NCBI GenBank assembly: GCA_963727495.1 | Contig: CAVSGQ010000006.1 | Location: 930,001-994,000 of the forward strand | Source: Actinophytocola sp963727495 | GTDB taxonomy: Bacteria > Actinomycetota > Actinomycetes > Mycobacteriales > Pseudonocardiaceae | Reading direction: 5' to 3' | Length of the DNA: 64,000 nt | In this document: one piece after another, positions 19,180 to 27,862 of the stretch | Position numbering within the stretch: the first letter of the stretch is position 1 | Layout: every line of letters begins with the position of its first letter | Translations under genes and position numbers: made by a program | The notes under the pieces: generated by a model | Told to the model about the DNA's origin: nothing | What the model saw: only the letters and a program-made list of their open reading frames with translations | The model's database searches: none

Positions 19180-20775
19180 TCAGCCGCGGGCGCGTTGCTT
19201 GATCCGCGAGGTGAGCTCCTGGACCTGGTCGTAGATCCGGCGCCGTTCGGCCATCTCCTTGCGGATCTTCTTCTCCGCGTGCATGACCGTGGTGTGGTCG
19301 CGGCCGCCGAAGGTCTGCCCGATCTTCGGCAGGGACAGGTCGGTCAGCTCGCGGCACAGGTACATGGAGATCTGCCGCGCCTGCGCGAGCGCCTTGGTTT
19401 TGCCTGGGCCGCAAAGATCATCGATCGACACGCTGAAGAACTCGGCGGTCACCGCCATGATCGTGGCGGCGCTGATCTCCGGCACCTGCGAGTCGGGAAT
19501 CAGGTCCCGCAACACGATCTCTGCGAGACCGACGTCGACCGGTTGCTGGTTGAGGGAGGCGAACGCGGTCACCCGGATCAGCGCGCCCTCGAGCTCGCGG
19601 ATGTTGTGCTCGATGCGGGCGGCGATGAACTCCAGCACCTCGGCCGGTGCGGCGAGCCGGTCCTGCGCGGCCTTCTTGCGCAGGATGGCGATCCGCGTCT
19701 CGAGTTCCGGCGGCTGGATGTCGGTGATGAGCCCCCACTCGAACCGGGTGCGGAGGCGGTCCTCGAGAGTCTCCAACCGCTTCGGCGGCCGGTCCGACGA
19801 CACCACGATCTGCTTGTTGGCGTTGTGCAGCGTGTTGAAGGTGTGGAAGAACTCCTCCTGGGTTCCTTCCTTCCCTTCCAGGAACTGGATGTCGTCGACG
19901 AGCAGGATGTCGATGTCGCGGTAGCGCCGCTGGAACGCGACCTTGCGGTCGTCGCGCAGCGAGTTGATGAAGTCGTTGGTGAACTCCTCGGTCGACACGT
20001 ACCGCACGCGCATGCCGGGGAACAGGCGTTGCGCGTAGTGGCCGACCGCGTGCAGCAGGTGCGTCTTGCCGAGCCCGGACTCGCCCCAGATGAACAACGG
20101 GTTGTACGCGCGCGCCGGAGCCTCGGCGACGGCGACCGCGGCCGCGTGGGCGAAACGGTTGGAGGCGCCGATGACGAACGTGTCGAAGGTGTACTTCTCG
20201 TTCAGCCGCGTCTTGGAGGTCTGCGGTTGCGCGGGCGCGGTGAACGGCTGACCGCTCGGCGGCTGGCCGCCGGTGAAGGTCGGCCAGATCTCGTGGACGG
20301 TGGCGAGCGCCTCGCTCTCCTCGTCCACCTCCTCACCGTCGGCGCCGATCTCGCCGGCGCCGTCGACCTCCGCGTCGGACTCGCCGACCGGCGGCAGGAT
20401 CGCGGTACGGGGCGCGTGCGGCTCGCCACGCAACGGCACGCCGTCCACACTGTCCCCATTGGACGGTGCGGTCGGCTGGGCCACGGCGGGCTGAGTCATC
20501 GGTGCCGGGGCCGGCGTCATCGGGTCGACCTTTACCGCGAGGGAGACCGCGCGGCCCAGCCGCCGGGACAGCGCGTCGGTGATCGGCTCGCGCAGAGCTC
20601 GTTCGATCGCGTCCTTGGCAAAGTCGCTCGGGGCGGCGAGCAACGCGGTTCCGTCGAGAAGCCCGATGGGCCGGGTGACCCGCATCCACGCTCGCTGCTG
20701 GGGGGAGAGCGTTCCGGCGGACAGCTCCCGCACGACCTGCTCCCAGACCACTCCCAGGTTCATCTGCTCGGACAC
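19180..20775 (-). CDS. dnaA: Chromosomal replication initiator DnaA
   Basis: Binds DnaA boxes at oriC and opens the duplex. The 531-residue protein has domain I (1-82), a long acidic, Pro-rich linker (about 83-185) typical of actinobacteria, an AAA+ domain with Walker A GESGLGKT (231-238) and Walker B DILLVDDIQFLEGKEG, and domain IV with the DNA-binding signature FGGRDHTTVMHAEKKI. The start is GTG at 20775, giving MSEQMNLGVVWEQVV. It is transcribed toward oriC. A perfect DnaA box lies 121 bases upstream (20896-20904), consistent with autoregulation. Confidence 0.98.
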   Translation of the reverse strand: MSEQMNLGVVWEQVVRELSAGTLSPQQRAWMRVTRPIGLLDGTALLAAPSDFAKDAIERALREPITDALSRRLGRAVSLAVKVDPMTPAPAPMTQPAVAQPTAPSNGDSVDGVPLRGEPHAPRTAILPPVGESDAEVDGAGEIGADGEEVDEESEALATVHEIWPTFTGGQPPSGQPFTAPAQPQTSKTRLNEKYTFDTFVIGASNRFAHAAAVAVAEAPARAYNPLFIWGESGLGKTHLLHAVGHYAQRLFPGMRVRYVSTEEFTNDFINSLRDDRKVAFQRRYRDIDILLVDDIQFLEGKEGTQEEFFHTFNTLHNANKQIVVSSDRPPKRLETLEDRLRTRFEWGLITDIQPPELETRIAILRKKAAQDRLAAPAEVLEFIAARIEHNIRELEGALIRVTAFASLNQQPVDVGLAEIVLRDLIPDSQVPEISAATIMAVTAEFFSVSIDDLCGPGKTKALAQARQISMYLCRELTDLSLPKIGQTFGGRDHTTVMHAEKKIRKEMAERRRIYDQVQELTSRIKQRARG

Positions 20776-21277
20776 CTACGAGCTCCCCTCCCCTCGTCGG
20801 CCTTCGGTCATGTCCAACCCTCCGACCACACCCCGAACCGCTCACCGCAACGGCGAGCTCGGTCGCGCCCCGACACACGGGAAGCATCCACAGGGTTGTC
20901 CACAACTGTGCACGAAGGTACGACGAGCCGCAGCGGAACCCACCGAAGGCTCGACATAACCAGCGCGGCGCAGCAGGGCTCCCACTCCCATCCGGCCAAC
21001 CAAGAGCACGCACGCTAACAAGCGCCGCGCTATGCCACAAGATGTGTTCCGTAGCAAGCATCTGACCGTGCGCGGCGTGTCGCCGAGCGGCGCCCGGGAC
21101 CCGGCAAACGGCACCCGGATTAGACCCGGCGAGCAGGGGTGCGTAACCTTGTAAGGTCTCCCGCGAGGTGTGGGTGAGTTCTGCGCGCCGTCCGACGGTG
21201 AACCGGGCGAGGTGGCCGGGACGCCGGACGTCGGTGGGGACGAGAAACGTGGCGAGCCATTACCCGGGAGATCCACC
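20776..21277. promoter_or_regulatory. dnaA/rpmH divergent promoter region with DnaA box
   Basis: About 500 bases between divergent dnaA and rpmH. A perfect TTGTCCACA is at 20896-20904 and a degenerate box (GCATCCACA) at 20884-20892. The promoters of both dnaA and the rpmH-rnpA-yidD-yidC unit should lie here; clear -35/-10 elements could not be assigned with confidence. No extra gene is supported. Confidence 0.6.
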
Positions 21278-21415
21278 GTGAGCAAGCGTACTTTCCAGCC
21301 GAACAACCGTCGCCGGTCGCGGACCCACGGGTTCCGGCTGCGCATGCGCACCCGGGCTGGGCGGGCGATCCTCGCTGCTCGCCGCAGCAAGGGCCGCAAG
21401 CGCCTGTCCGCCTGA
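21278..21415 (+). CDS. rpmH: 50S ribosomal protein L34
   Basis: The smallest large-subunit protein, 45 residues and very basic. It reads MSKRTFQPNNRRRSRTH and continues with GFRLRMRTRAGRAIL to the end KGRKRLSA, the full L34 sequence pattern. The GTG at 21278 is the start; the open frame reaching 21170 is not part of the protein. It is followed six bases later by rnpA, the universal pairing. Confidence 0.97.
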   Translation: MSKRTFQPNNRRRSRTHGFRLRMRTRAGRAILAARRSKGRKRLSA

Positions 21416-21420
21416 CTCGC

Positions 21421-21819
21421 TTGCTCCCCGCGTCCGCTCGACTGACCGGTGGCGACGACTTTCGGCTGGTGACCAGGAAGGGCCGGCGAGTGGGCCGGCC
21501 CAGGCTCGTCGTTCATGCGATCACGGCCGAAGAGGTCGCTCGGCTCGGTGTGGCCGCGTCCGCGAACACCCGGGTCGGGTTCGTGGTCAGCAAGGCCGTG
21601 GGGAACTCGGTGGTTCGTCATCGCGTCACGCGACGCCTGCGCCACCTGCTGCGGGCCCGCCTGGGAACCGTGGCGCCGGGTTGCACGTTGGTCGTCCGAG
21701 CGCTGCCGCAGGCGGCTTCGGCGGCGAGCGCGGATCTCGGCAAGGACATCGACTCGGCCCTGCGGCGGTTGCGGCTCGGGGCCGGCGATCGCGTCGGCGA
21801 TGACGGTGGTGCGCAGTGA
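21421..21819 (+). CDS. rnpA: Ribonuclease P protein component
   Basis: The protein cofactor of RNase P, which trims the 5' leader of tRNA precursors. The 132-residue protein has the basic RNA-binding region VGNSVVRHRVTRRLRHLLRA, corresponding to the family RNR motif, and an N-terminal LTGGDDFRLVTRKGRRVG. The likely start is TTG at 21421, five bases after the rpmH stop. The C-terminus overlaps yidD by four bases (GTGA), indicating coupled translation. Confidence 0.95.
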   Translation: MLPASARLTGGDDFRLVTRKGRRVGRPRLVVHAITAEEVARLGVAASANTRVGFVVSKAVGNSVVRHRVTRRLRHLLRARLGTVAPGCTLVVRALPQAASAASADLGKDIDSALRRLRLGAGDRVGDDGGAQ

Positions 21820-22154
21820 GTGTCACGCATGACACGGACGTCCCCGCGCGCCCCGGTCCGGTGGCCCGGGTGCTGCTCGTGCCGATCAACTTCTACCGGC
21901 GATGGATCTCGCCGGTGCTTCCGCCCACCTGCCGGTTCGAGCCGAGCTGCAGCGCGTACGCCGTCGAGGCGTTGACGACCCACGGCGCGCTGCGCGGCTC
22001 CTGGCTCACCGTCCACCGGCTCGCCCGCTGCGCCCCGTGGGGCCGTGCCGGGTACGACCCGGTACCGCCGCCGCGAGGCGCCGTACCCACGGACATCGAA
22101 CCCGACGGACCGGGGACGCCGGACCAGGCCCGTCACACCCTCGCCAAGGAGTAG
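21816..22154 (+). CDS. yidD: Membrane protein insertion efficiency factor YidD
   Basis: A small protein associated with YidC-dependent membrane insertion. The conserved core is VPINFYRRWISPVLPPTCRF, then EPSCSAYAVEAL and the Cys-containing RCAPWGRAGYDPVP. The 112-residue product has a Pro-rich tail after the core. The GTG start overlaps the rnpA stop, and yidC starts four bases after its own stop (a GTG preceded by AAGGAG), so the three genes form a tight unit. Confidence 0.95.
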   Translation: MSVTHDTDVPARPGPVARVLLVPINFYRRWISPVLPPTCRFEPSCSAYAVEALTTHGALRGSWLTVHRLARCAPWGRAGYDPVPPPRGAVPTDIEPDGPGTPDQARHTLAKE

Positions 22155-22158
22155 CTCC

Positions 22159-23364
22159 GTGCTCGACTTCATCTACTACCCCGTGTCCTTCATCCTGTGG
22201 TGCTGGCATTGGGTGTTCGGGCACGTCTTCGGGACCAACAGCGGCATCGCCTGGGCGCTGGGCATCATGTTCCTGGTCTTCACCCTGCGCGCGATCATGT
22301 TCAAGCCGTTCGTGAAGCAGGTCCGCTCGATGCGCGCGATGCAGCAGTTCGCGCCCGAGATGAAGAAGATCCAGAAGAAGTACGCCAACGACCGGCAGCG
22401 CCAGGCGCAGGAGATGCAGAAGCTCCAGCGCGAGCACGGGTTCAGCCCGCTCGGCGGCTGCCTGCCGATGTTGCTGCAGATCCCGGTGTTCATCGGTCTG
22501 TACCACGTGCTGCGTTCGTTCGTGCCGGGGCACACCGAGAACTACTTCTTCGACAAGGCGGGTGTCGACTCCTACCTCGACGCGAACCTCTTCGGTGCGC
22601 GGCTGTCGAACTTCATCACCCAGCCGCAGCAGGCGCTGGAGGCGCTGGGCGCGAACCGCACCTCGGTCATCATCGTGTCGATCCCGCTGATGATCCTCGC
22701 GAGCGTGCTGACGCACCTGACCGCTCGGCACTCGGTGGCGCGGCAGAACCCCGAGGCGGCCACCACGCAGACCGCGATCATGAACAAGCTGACCATGTAC
22801 ATCTTCCCGATGGGCGTGCTGCTGTTCGGTCTGTTCTTCCCCATCGGCCTGCTGCTCTACTGGCTCGCCAACAACACCTGGACGCTGATGCAGCAGCGCA
22901 TCGTGTACCGCCGGATCGACGCGGAGGAACAGGAGAAGAAGGCAGCCGCGATCGAGAAGCGGACCAGCCTCGCGCCGAAGCCCGGCCAGCGGCCGACCCA
23001 GGCGAAGAAGCGCCCGGCGACCGGCGGGGCGCCGGCGGATGGCACCACGAAGCAGGGCGGCACCGCGAAGCAGGACGCGACGAAGCAGGGCACCGCCCGG
23101 ACCGGCACGGCCAAGCCGGGCACGGCCAAGCCCGGCACGGCCAAGCCCGGCACCACGCGGTCCGGCACCGCCAAGCCCCGGGCGGCCAAGCCCGGCACCG
23201 CGAAGACGGGAACGACCAAGTCCGGCACCGCCGGGTCGACCGGGGACTCCGCGAAGGCGGCCGGCAACGGCGCCGCGGACGAGACCGCGGGCGACGGCAG
23301 CACAGTTTCCGGTCTGAGCGCAGACCGATCCCGTAAGAAGAACACAGGCCGGAAGAATCGCTGA
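22159..23364 (+). CDS. yidC: Membrane protein insertase YidC
   Basis: Inserts and folds membrane proteins, alone or with Sec. From GTG 22159 the protein is 401 residues: MLDFIYYPVSFILWCWHWVFG is the first helix. Then come the charged cytoplasmic loop KPFVKQVRSMRAMQQFAPEM, the family motif PLGGCLPMLLQIPVFIGLYH, and later helices ending SIGLLLYW-like FPIGLLLYWLANNTW. After residue 255 the tail becomes Lys-rich, with GTAKPG-type repeats over about 45 residues, ending KKNTGRKNR, likely for ribosome contact. The open frame upstream of 22159 overlaps yidD and is rejected. Confidence 0.96.
   Translation: MLDFIYYPVSFILWCWHWVFGHVFGTNSGIAWALGIMFLVFTLRAIMFKPFVKQVRSMRAMQQFAPEMKKIQKKYANDRQRQAQEMQKLQREHGFSPLGGCLPMLLQIPVFIGLYHVLRSFVPGHTENYFFDKAGVDSYLDANLFGARLSNFITQPQQALEALGANRTSVIIVSIPLMILASVLTHLTARHSVARQNPEAATTQTAIMNKLTMYIFPMGVLLFGLFFPIGLLLYWLANNTWTLMQQRIVYRRIDAEEQEKKAAAIEKRTSLAPKPGQRPTQAKKRPATGGAPADGTTKQGGTAKQDATKQGTARTGTAKPGTAKPGTAKPGTTRSGTAKPRAAKPGTAKTGTTKSGTAGSTGDSAKAAGNGAADETAGDGSTVSGLSADRSRKKNTGRKNR
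23090..23245 (+). repeat. 15-bp tandem repeat encoding GTAKP units in the yidC tail
   Basis: Repeats of roughly GGCACGGCCAAGCCC encode GTAKP, with variants GTTRS, GTAKT and GTTKS. The first four units are nearly identical, indicating recent slippage. Copy number may vary between strains. Confidence 0.75.
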
Positions 23365-23397
23365 CGCGGCATATTCCGGACCTGGAGAGGAGAAGCC

Positions 23398-24051
23398 GTG
23401 CCGGAGACGGTGCAGGAGTCGGAGCCCGAGCAGGACGAGGCCGTGGAGCCGGCCGGGGAGGACGCGGCGACCGACGGAGAGGTGGCCGTCGAGTCCGACG
23501 CGGATGACTCCGACGACGGGATGGACGGCGACGAGGCGGACGCGGACGAGACGGACGGCGAGGACGATCGCTCGGGGAGCTCGAACGAGGACCTCCTCGT
23601 ACGGGAGGGCGACATCGCCGGCGACTATCTCGAGCGGCTGCTCGACCTCGTCGACTACGACGGCGACATCGACCTCGACGTGGAGGCCGGGCGTGCGGTG
23701 GTGAGCATCGACGGCGGCGACGATCTGGAGAAGCTCGTCGGTCCGCGCGGGAACGTGCTCGAGGCGCTCCAGGAGCTGACCCGGCTCGCGGTGCAGCAGG
23801 AGACGGGAGCGCGTAGCCGGTTGATGCTCGACGTCGCCGGCTGGCGGGCGGACCGTCGGCAGGAGCTTCGCGATCTGGGTAGGGCGACCGCTGAGCGCGT
23901 GCTCGCCGGCGACGACCGGATCCGGCTGCAGCCGATGACGCCGTTCGAGCGCAAGGTCGTCCACGACGCGGTGGCCACGATCGACGGCGTGCACAGCGAG
24001 AGCGAGGGCGAGGACCCCCGGCGACGCGTCGTGGTGTTCCGCAAGCCCTGA
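23398..24051 (+). CDS. jag: Jag/KhpB family RNA-binding protein (KH-R3H)
   Basis: An RNA-binding protein encoded next to yidC in most Gram-positive genomes. The first 65 residues are strongly acidic (DADDSDDGMDGDEADADE). A KH domain follows, with VGPRGNVLEALQELTRLAV holding the GxxG-type loop. The R3H domain includes RPMTPFERKVVH-like LQPMTPFERKVVHDAV and ends RRRVVVFRKP. No Jag-N domain is seen. It lies 33 bases after yidC, with GGAGAGGAG just upstream of its GTG. A role in cell-envelope or sRNA regulation is family inference. Confidence 0.93.
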   Translation: MPETVQESEPEQDEAVEPAGEDAATDGEVAVESDADDSDDGMDGDEADADETDGEDDRSGSSNEDLLVREGDIAGDYLERLLDLVDYDGDIDLDVEAGRAVVSIDGGDDLEKLVGPRGNVLEALQELTRLAVQQETGARSRLMLDVAGWRADRRQELRDLGRATAERVLAGDDRIRLQPMTPFERKVVHDAVATIDGVHSESEGEDPRRRVVVFRKP

Positions 24052-24062
24052 CTCGCTCGCGT

Positions 24063-24078
24063 CGTTTCACGTGAAACA
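24063..24078. promoter_or_regulatory. parS: parS site 1
   Basis: CGTTTCACGTGAAACA matches the 16-bp palindromic consensus TGTTTCACGTGAAACA at 15 of 16 positions. It lies in the jag-rsmG gap, about 5 kb from oriC. ParB encoded 1.8 kb away should bind it. Confidence 0.95.
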
Positions 24079-24104
24079 ACGGACCAGGCGAGGAGACTGC
24101 GAGG

Positions 24105-24824
24105 GTGGCCCAGACGCCATCAGCGCCCGCTCCCCCGGAGTCCGCTTCGACCATCTTCGGCGACGCCATGCCGGCGGCGGTGCAGTTCGCTGAACTGCTC
24201 GCCGCCGTCGGCATCGAGCGAGGGCTGATCGGACCCCGTGAGGTCGATCGGCTGTGGGATCGCCATCTTCTGAACTCGGCCGTGGTCGGCGAGCGGATCC
24301 CGAAGGGCGCGCGCGTCATCGACATCGGATCGGGTGCCGGGCTCCCGGGTGTCCCGCTGAGCTTGGCGAGACCGGATCTGGACGTCACACTGTTGGAGCC
24401 GATGGCTCGTCGGGTGGCGTGGCTCGAGGAGGTCGTCGACACGCTCCGGCTGCCGGCGACCGTGGTGCGCGGACGCGCCGAGGAGCCGAGCATCAAGCAG
24501 CGGCTCGTGGGTGCCGATGTCGTCGTTGCGCGGGCGGTGGCCCCGCTGGACCGCTTGTGGGGCTGGGCCGCTCCCCTGCTTCGGCACGGCGGCCGGCTGG
24601 TGGCGCTCAAGGGGGAGAGCGCCGAGACCGAGGTGGCTCGCGACGGTGACGCGGTCCGCCGGGCCGGCGGCTCGCGTCCGGCGGTCGAGCGGTGTGGCGC
24701 CGGGCTGCTGGAGGTGCCGGCGACCATCATCGTGGTGGAGCGCGTCGACGCGCAGGGGCGCGAGGGGGTCCGTGGCCGTCGTCCGCGACGCACCAGGAAG
24801 GATCAGCCGCAGCGACCGCGGTAG
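24105..24824 (+). CDS. rsmG: 16S rRNA (guanine-527-N7)-methyltransferase RsmG
   Basis: Methylates N7 of G527 in 16S rRNA using S-adenosylmethionine; loss of this enzyme gives low-level streptomycin resistance in many bacteria. The 239-residue protein has the SAM-binding motif VIDIGSGAGLPGVPLSLA, then VTLLEPMARRVAWLEEV and the catalytic-side ARAVAPLDRLWGW with LVALKGESA. It carries a basic C-terminal tail (RGRRPRRTRKDQPQRPR). The start is GTG at 24105, between the two parS sites. Confidence 0.95.
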   Translation: MAQTPSAPAPPESASTIFGDAMPAAVQFAELLAAVGIERGLIGPREVDRLWDRHLLNSAVVGERIPKGARVIDIGSGAGLPGVPLSLARPDLDVTLLEPMARRVAWLEEVVDTLRLPATVVRGRAEEPSIKQRLVGADVVVARAVAPLDRLWGWAAPLLRHGGRLVALKGESAETEVARDGDAVRRAGGSRPAVERCGAGLLEVPATIIVVERVDAQGREGVRGRRPRRTRKDQPQRPR

Positions 24825-24859
24825 CGCTACCCGGGTCCTGCTGACCAACGATCGGAGCG

Positions 24860-25831
24860 ATGGATGTTTCACGTGAAACCGAGGTGGGCCGACCAGTGAC
24901 CGGACGACACGTTCAGCAGTCCGAGCAGACCATGCACGAGACGGTCGAGGCCGCGCAGGCGGTGTCCGGGTGGACGCCGATCGCCGAGGAGGCGGAGCGC
25001 GCGACCCGCATGCTGCACCCGAAGGACATGCTCCCCCGCCCGCCGCGGCGCCGGGTGATGACGGTGGCCAACCAGAAGGGCGGCGTGGGCAAGACGACCA
25101 GTGCGGTCAACCTCGCCGCGGCGCTCGCCATGCACGGGCTCAAGGTGCTCGTGATCGACCTCGACCCGCAGGGGAACGCCAGCACCGCGCTCGGCGTGGA
25201 CCACCGGTCCGGCGTGCCCTCGATCTACGAGGTGCTCATCGGCGAGGTGTCGCTCGCGGACGCCGCCGCGGTGAGCGACCAGTCGGACAACCTCTACTGC
25301 GTCCCCGCCACCATCGACCTCGCCGGCGCGGAGATCGAGCTCGTCTCCATGGAGGGGCGGGAGGCCCGGCTGAAGGAGGCGCTGCCGACCGGCGCGCTGG
25401 ACCGGCTGAACCCGGACTACGTGTTCATCGACTGCCCGCCGTCGCTCGGCCTGCTCACCATCAACGCGATGGTCGCGGCCGAGGAGGTGCTCATCCCGAT
25501 CCAGTGTGAGTACTACGCGCTGGAGGGTCTCTCGCAGCTGCTGCGCAACATCGAGCTGGTGCAGAACCACCTGAACCCCAGCCTCCAGGTGTCGACCATC
25601 CTCCTCACCATGTATGACGGGCGGACCAAGCTCGCCGATCAGGTGACCGCCGAGGTCCGGCGGCACTTCGGCGACACGGTCTTGCGTACTGTGATCCCCA
25701 GGAGCGTGAAGGTGTCCGAGGCACCGGGCTTCGGGCAGACGGTGCTCGCGTACGACCCCGGCTCCCGGGGTGCGATGAGCTACCTGGACGCGGCGCGGGA
25801 GATGGCCGAACGCGGGTTCGGCGAGGAGTAG
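24860..25831 (+). CDS. parA: Chromosome partitioning ATPase ParA
   Basis: A Walker-type ATPase that moves ParB-parS complexes to segregate origins. The 323-residue protein has an N-terminal extension (1-65), the deviant Walker A KGGVGKTT (73-80), then VLVIDLDPQGNASTALG and the Walker B-like YVFIDCPPSLGLLTINA. The start codon region is itself a parS site: the first codons after Met encode VSRET from TTTCACGTGAAAC. parB follows after six bases. Confidence 0.96.
   Translation: MDVSRETEVGRPVTGRHVQQSEQTMHETVEAAQAVSGWTPIAEEAERATRMLHPKDMLPRPPRRRVMTVANQKGGVGKTTSAVNLAAALAMHGLKVLVIDLDPQGNASTALGVDHRSGVPSIYEVLIGEVSLADAAAVSDQSDNLYCVPATIDLAGAEIELVSMEGREARLKEALPTGALDRLNPDYVFIDCPPSLGLLTINAMVAAEEVLIPIQCEYYALEGLSQLLRNIELVQNHLNPSLQVSTILLTMYDGRTKLADQVTAEVRRHFGDTVLRTVIPRSVKVSEAPGFGQTVLAYDPGSRGAMSYLDAAREMAERGFGEE
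24865..24880. promoter_or_regulatory. parS: parS site 2, inside the first codons of parA
   Basis: TGTTTCACGTGAAACC matches the consensus at 15 of 16 positions. It lies five bases into the parA reading frame, so ParB binding here could also repress parA transcription or affect its translation start. Confidence 0.93.
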
Positions 25832-25837
25832 CACAGC

Positions 25838-26827
25838 ATGACTGAGCGCAAGGGCGGGCTGGGCCGAGGGCTCGCCGCACTGATTCCGCAGGGCCCGACC
25901 GGGACGGCCGACGGCGCGGTGAAGCTGCCGGCGCCACACGCCCGGCCGGCGACCGGCGGTGGTGCCCTGCCGGCGCCGAGCGGTTCGGTGGCCGGGGCCG
26001 TCTACCGGGAGATCCCGACCGACGCGATCCAGGCGAACCCGAAGCAGCCTCGCCAGGTGTTCGACGAGGAGGCGCTCGGCGAGCTCGAGCACTCGATCCG
26101 CGAGTTCGGCCTCATGCAGCCCATCGTCGTGCGCGAGCTCGCAGGCGAGTCCGGGACCGTCGCGTACGAGCTCGTCATGGGCGAGCGCCGGCTGCGTGCG
26201 GCCCAGCAGGCGGAGATGGCCACCATTCCGGCCATCGTCCGGCAGACCGCGGACGACGCGATGCTCCGCGACGCGCTGCTGGAGAACATCCACCGGGTCC
26301 AGCTGAACCCGCTCGAGGAGGCGGCGGCCTACCAGCAGCTGCTCGACGAGTTCGAGGTGACGCACGACGAGCTGGCCTCGCGCATCGGGCGCAGCCGGCC
26401 GGTGATCACCAACACGATCCGCCTGCTGAAGCTCCCCCTCCCCGTACAGCGGCGGGTCGCTGCCGGCGTGCTGTCCTCCGGCCACGCCCGCGCGTTGCTC
26501 AGCCTGGACGACGCGGGCGCGCAGGAGGAGCTGGCGGCGCGGATCGTGGCCGAGGGGCTGTCGGTCCGCGCCACCGAGGAAACGGTGACCCTGCAGAAGA
26601 ACGCGGCCCCGCCCAAGCCGAAGCAGGCACCCCGCAAGCCGATGCAGGCGCCGGGTCTGCAGGACGTCGCGGAGCGCCTGTCCAACACGTTCGACACCCG
26701 GGTGAAGGTCGAGCTCGGCCGTCGCAAGGGCAAGATCGTGGTCGAGTTCGGCTCCGTGGACGATCTCGAGCGAATCGTCGAACTGATGTCGAAAAACGGG
26801 GCAAACCGGACATCGGAGTCCGGCTAG
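25838..26827 (+). CDS. parB: Chromosome partitioning protein ParB
   Basis: The CTPase clamp that loads at parS and spreads on origin DNA. The 329-residue protein starts TERKGGLGRGLAALIP, the ParA-activating N-terminus. It continues with the CTP-binding region NPKQPRQVFDEEALGEL, then VMGERRLRAAQQAEM and LLENIHRVQLNPLEEA. The helix-turn-helix is seen as DELASRIGRSRPVITNTIRL and the C-terminal dimerisation domain ends VDDLERIVELM. It is co-transcribed with parA. Confidence 0.96.
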   Translation: MTERKGGLGRGLAALIPQGPTGTADGAVKLPAPHARPATGGGALPAPSGSVAGAVYREIPTDAIQANPKQPRQVFDEEALGELEHSIREFGLMQPIVVRELAGESGTVAYELVMGERRLRAAQQAEMATIPAIVRQTADDAMLRDALLENIHRVQLNPLEEAAAYQQLLDEFEVTHDELASRIGRSRPVITNTIRLLKLPLPVQRRVAAGVLSSGHARALLSLDDAGAQEELAARIVAEGLSVRATEETVTLQKNAAPPKPKQAPRKPMQAPGLQDVAERLSNTFDTRVKVELGRRKGKIVVEFGSVDDLERIVELMSKNGANRTSESG

Positions 26828-26881
26828 GGATCACACCAGGCATTTACGTCACGGTGACGAAGACGGAGAGTGTCCGACAGA

Positions 26882-27844
26882 TCACTCGATGTGAGACTGC
26901 GCACGCTCGACCGCGCGCTCGATCAGGCCGGCGTAGATGTCGCCGAGCGAGCGTCCGGCGACCTCGATCGCCATCGGCAGCAGCGACGTCTCGGTCAGTC
27001 CGGGCGAGGAGTTGACCTCGAGGAAGTGCACGGTCCCGTCGCCGGCGACGATCGCGTCGGTTCGCGAGACGTCACGCAACCCGAGCAGCCGGTGCGCGGC
27101 CACCGCGAGGTCGGCGACCTCGGCGGCCGCGCGATCGTCGAGCCGGGCCGGCGTGTGGAAGGTGGTCAGACCGGCGGTGTACCGGGCGGTGTAGTCGTAG
27201 ACGCCGCTCTCCGGAACGATCTCCACCGCCGGCAGCGCCTCCGGCCCGTCCGGCCCGTCGATCACGGTGACCGCCACCTCGACGCCCTCGACGAACCGCT
27301 CGGCCAGCACGGTCTCGGAGTACGCGAGGCAGCCGACCATCGCGGCCGGCAGGTCCGCCGCGTCCCGCACCACCTGCGCACCCAGCGCCGAGCCGCCCTG
27401 CTCCGGCTTGAGCATCATCGGCAGCCCCAGCCGGTCGACCATCGCGGTCAGCACCGGCTGCGCGCCGAGCTCGCGGAACGTGCTGTGCGGCAGCACCACC
27501 CACTCCGGCGTCGCGAGGCCCGCGCGGGCCAGCTCGGTCTTCGCGGTCGGCTTGTCCCAGGCCCGCCGGCAGGCGTGCGAGTCGGCACCGACGTACGGGA
27601 CGTCGAGCATCTCCAGCACCGTCTGGACCGAGCCGCCCTCGCCCTCGCCGCCGTGCAGCGCGACCAGCACCGCGTCCGGCCGGTGCTCGCGCAGCCGCGG
27701 CAGCAGCGAGGCGTCGGCGTCCCACTCCTCGACGGTCACCCCGGACGAGCGCAGCGCGGCCGACAGCCGGCGGCCCGAGCGCAGCGACACGTCCCGCTCG
27801 TGGGAGAGCCCACCGGACAGCACGGCAACACAGCGATCGGACAC
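26882..27844 (-). CDS. D-alanine--D-alanine ligase-like ATP-grasp protein
   Basis: An ATP-grasp enzyme of about 320 residues. The N-terminal domain has VLSGGLSHERDVSLRSG and VLVALHGGEGEGGSVQTVLEM, the Ddl pattern. The ATP-grasp centre shows MMLKPEQGGSALGAQVV. The C-terminal metal-binding end FLEVNSSPGLTETSLLP is the Ddl-type EVNxxPG motif. Either D-Ala-D-Ala synthesis or a related dipeptide ligation is possible; a dedicated ddl probably exists elsewhere, so this may be a paralogue. I choose GTG 27844 because GGAGGATGAGGAG lies just upstream, whereas the 27865 start would place that sequence inside the gene. A 21-bp palindrome abuts the ribosome binding site. It converges with parB. Confidence 0.85.
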   Translation of the reverse strand: MSDRCVAVLSGGLSHERDVSLRSGRRLSAALRSSGVTVEEWDADASLLPRLREHRPDAVLVALHGGEGEGGSVQTVLEMLDVPYVGADSHACRRAWDKPTAKTELARAGLATPEWVVLPHSTFRELGAQPVLTAMVDRLGLPMMLKPEQGGSALGAQVVRDAADLPAAMVGCLAYSETVLAERFVEGVEVAVTVIDGPDGPEALPAVEIVPESGVYDYTARYTAGLTTFHTPARLDDRAAAEVADLAVAAHRLLGLRDVSRTDAIVAGDGTVHFLEVNSSPGLTETSLLPMAIEVAGRSLGDIYAGLIERAVERAQSHIE

Positions 27845-27862
27845 GAGACGCTCCTCATCCTC

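Noticed and set aside
19144..21018. 624-residue plus-strand open frame opposite dnaA and oriC
   Set aside because: Antisense shadow; it would place a gene over the origin and contains no family motif.
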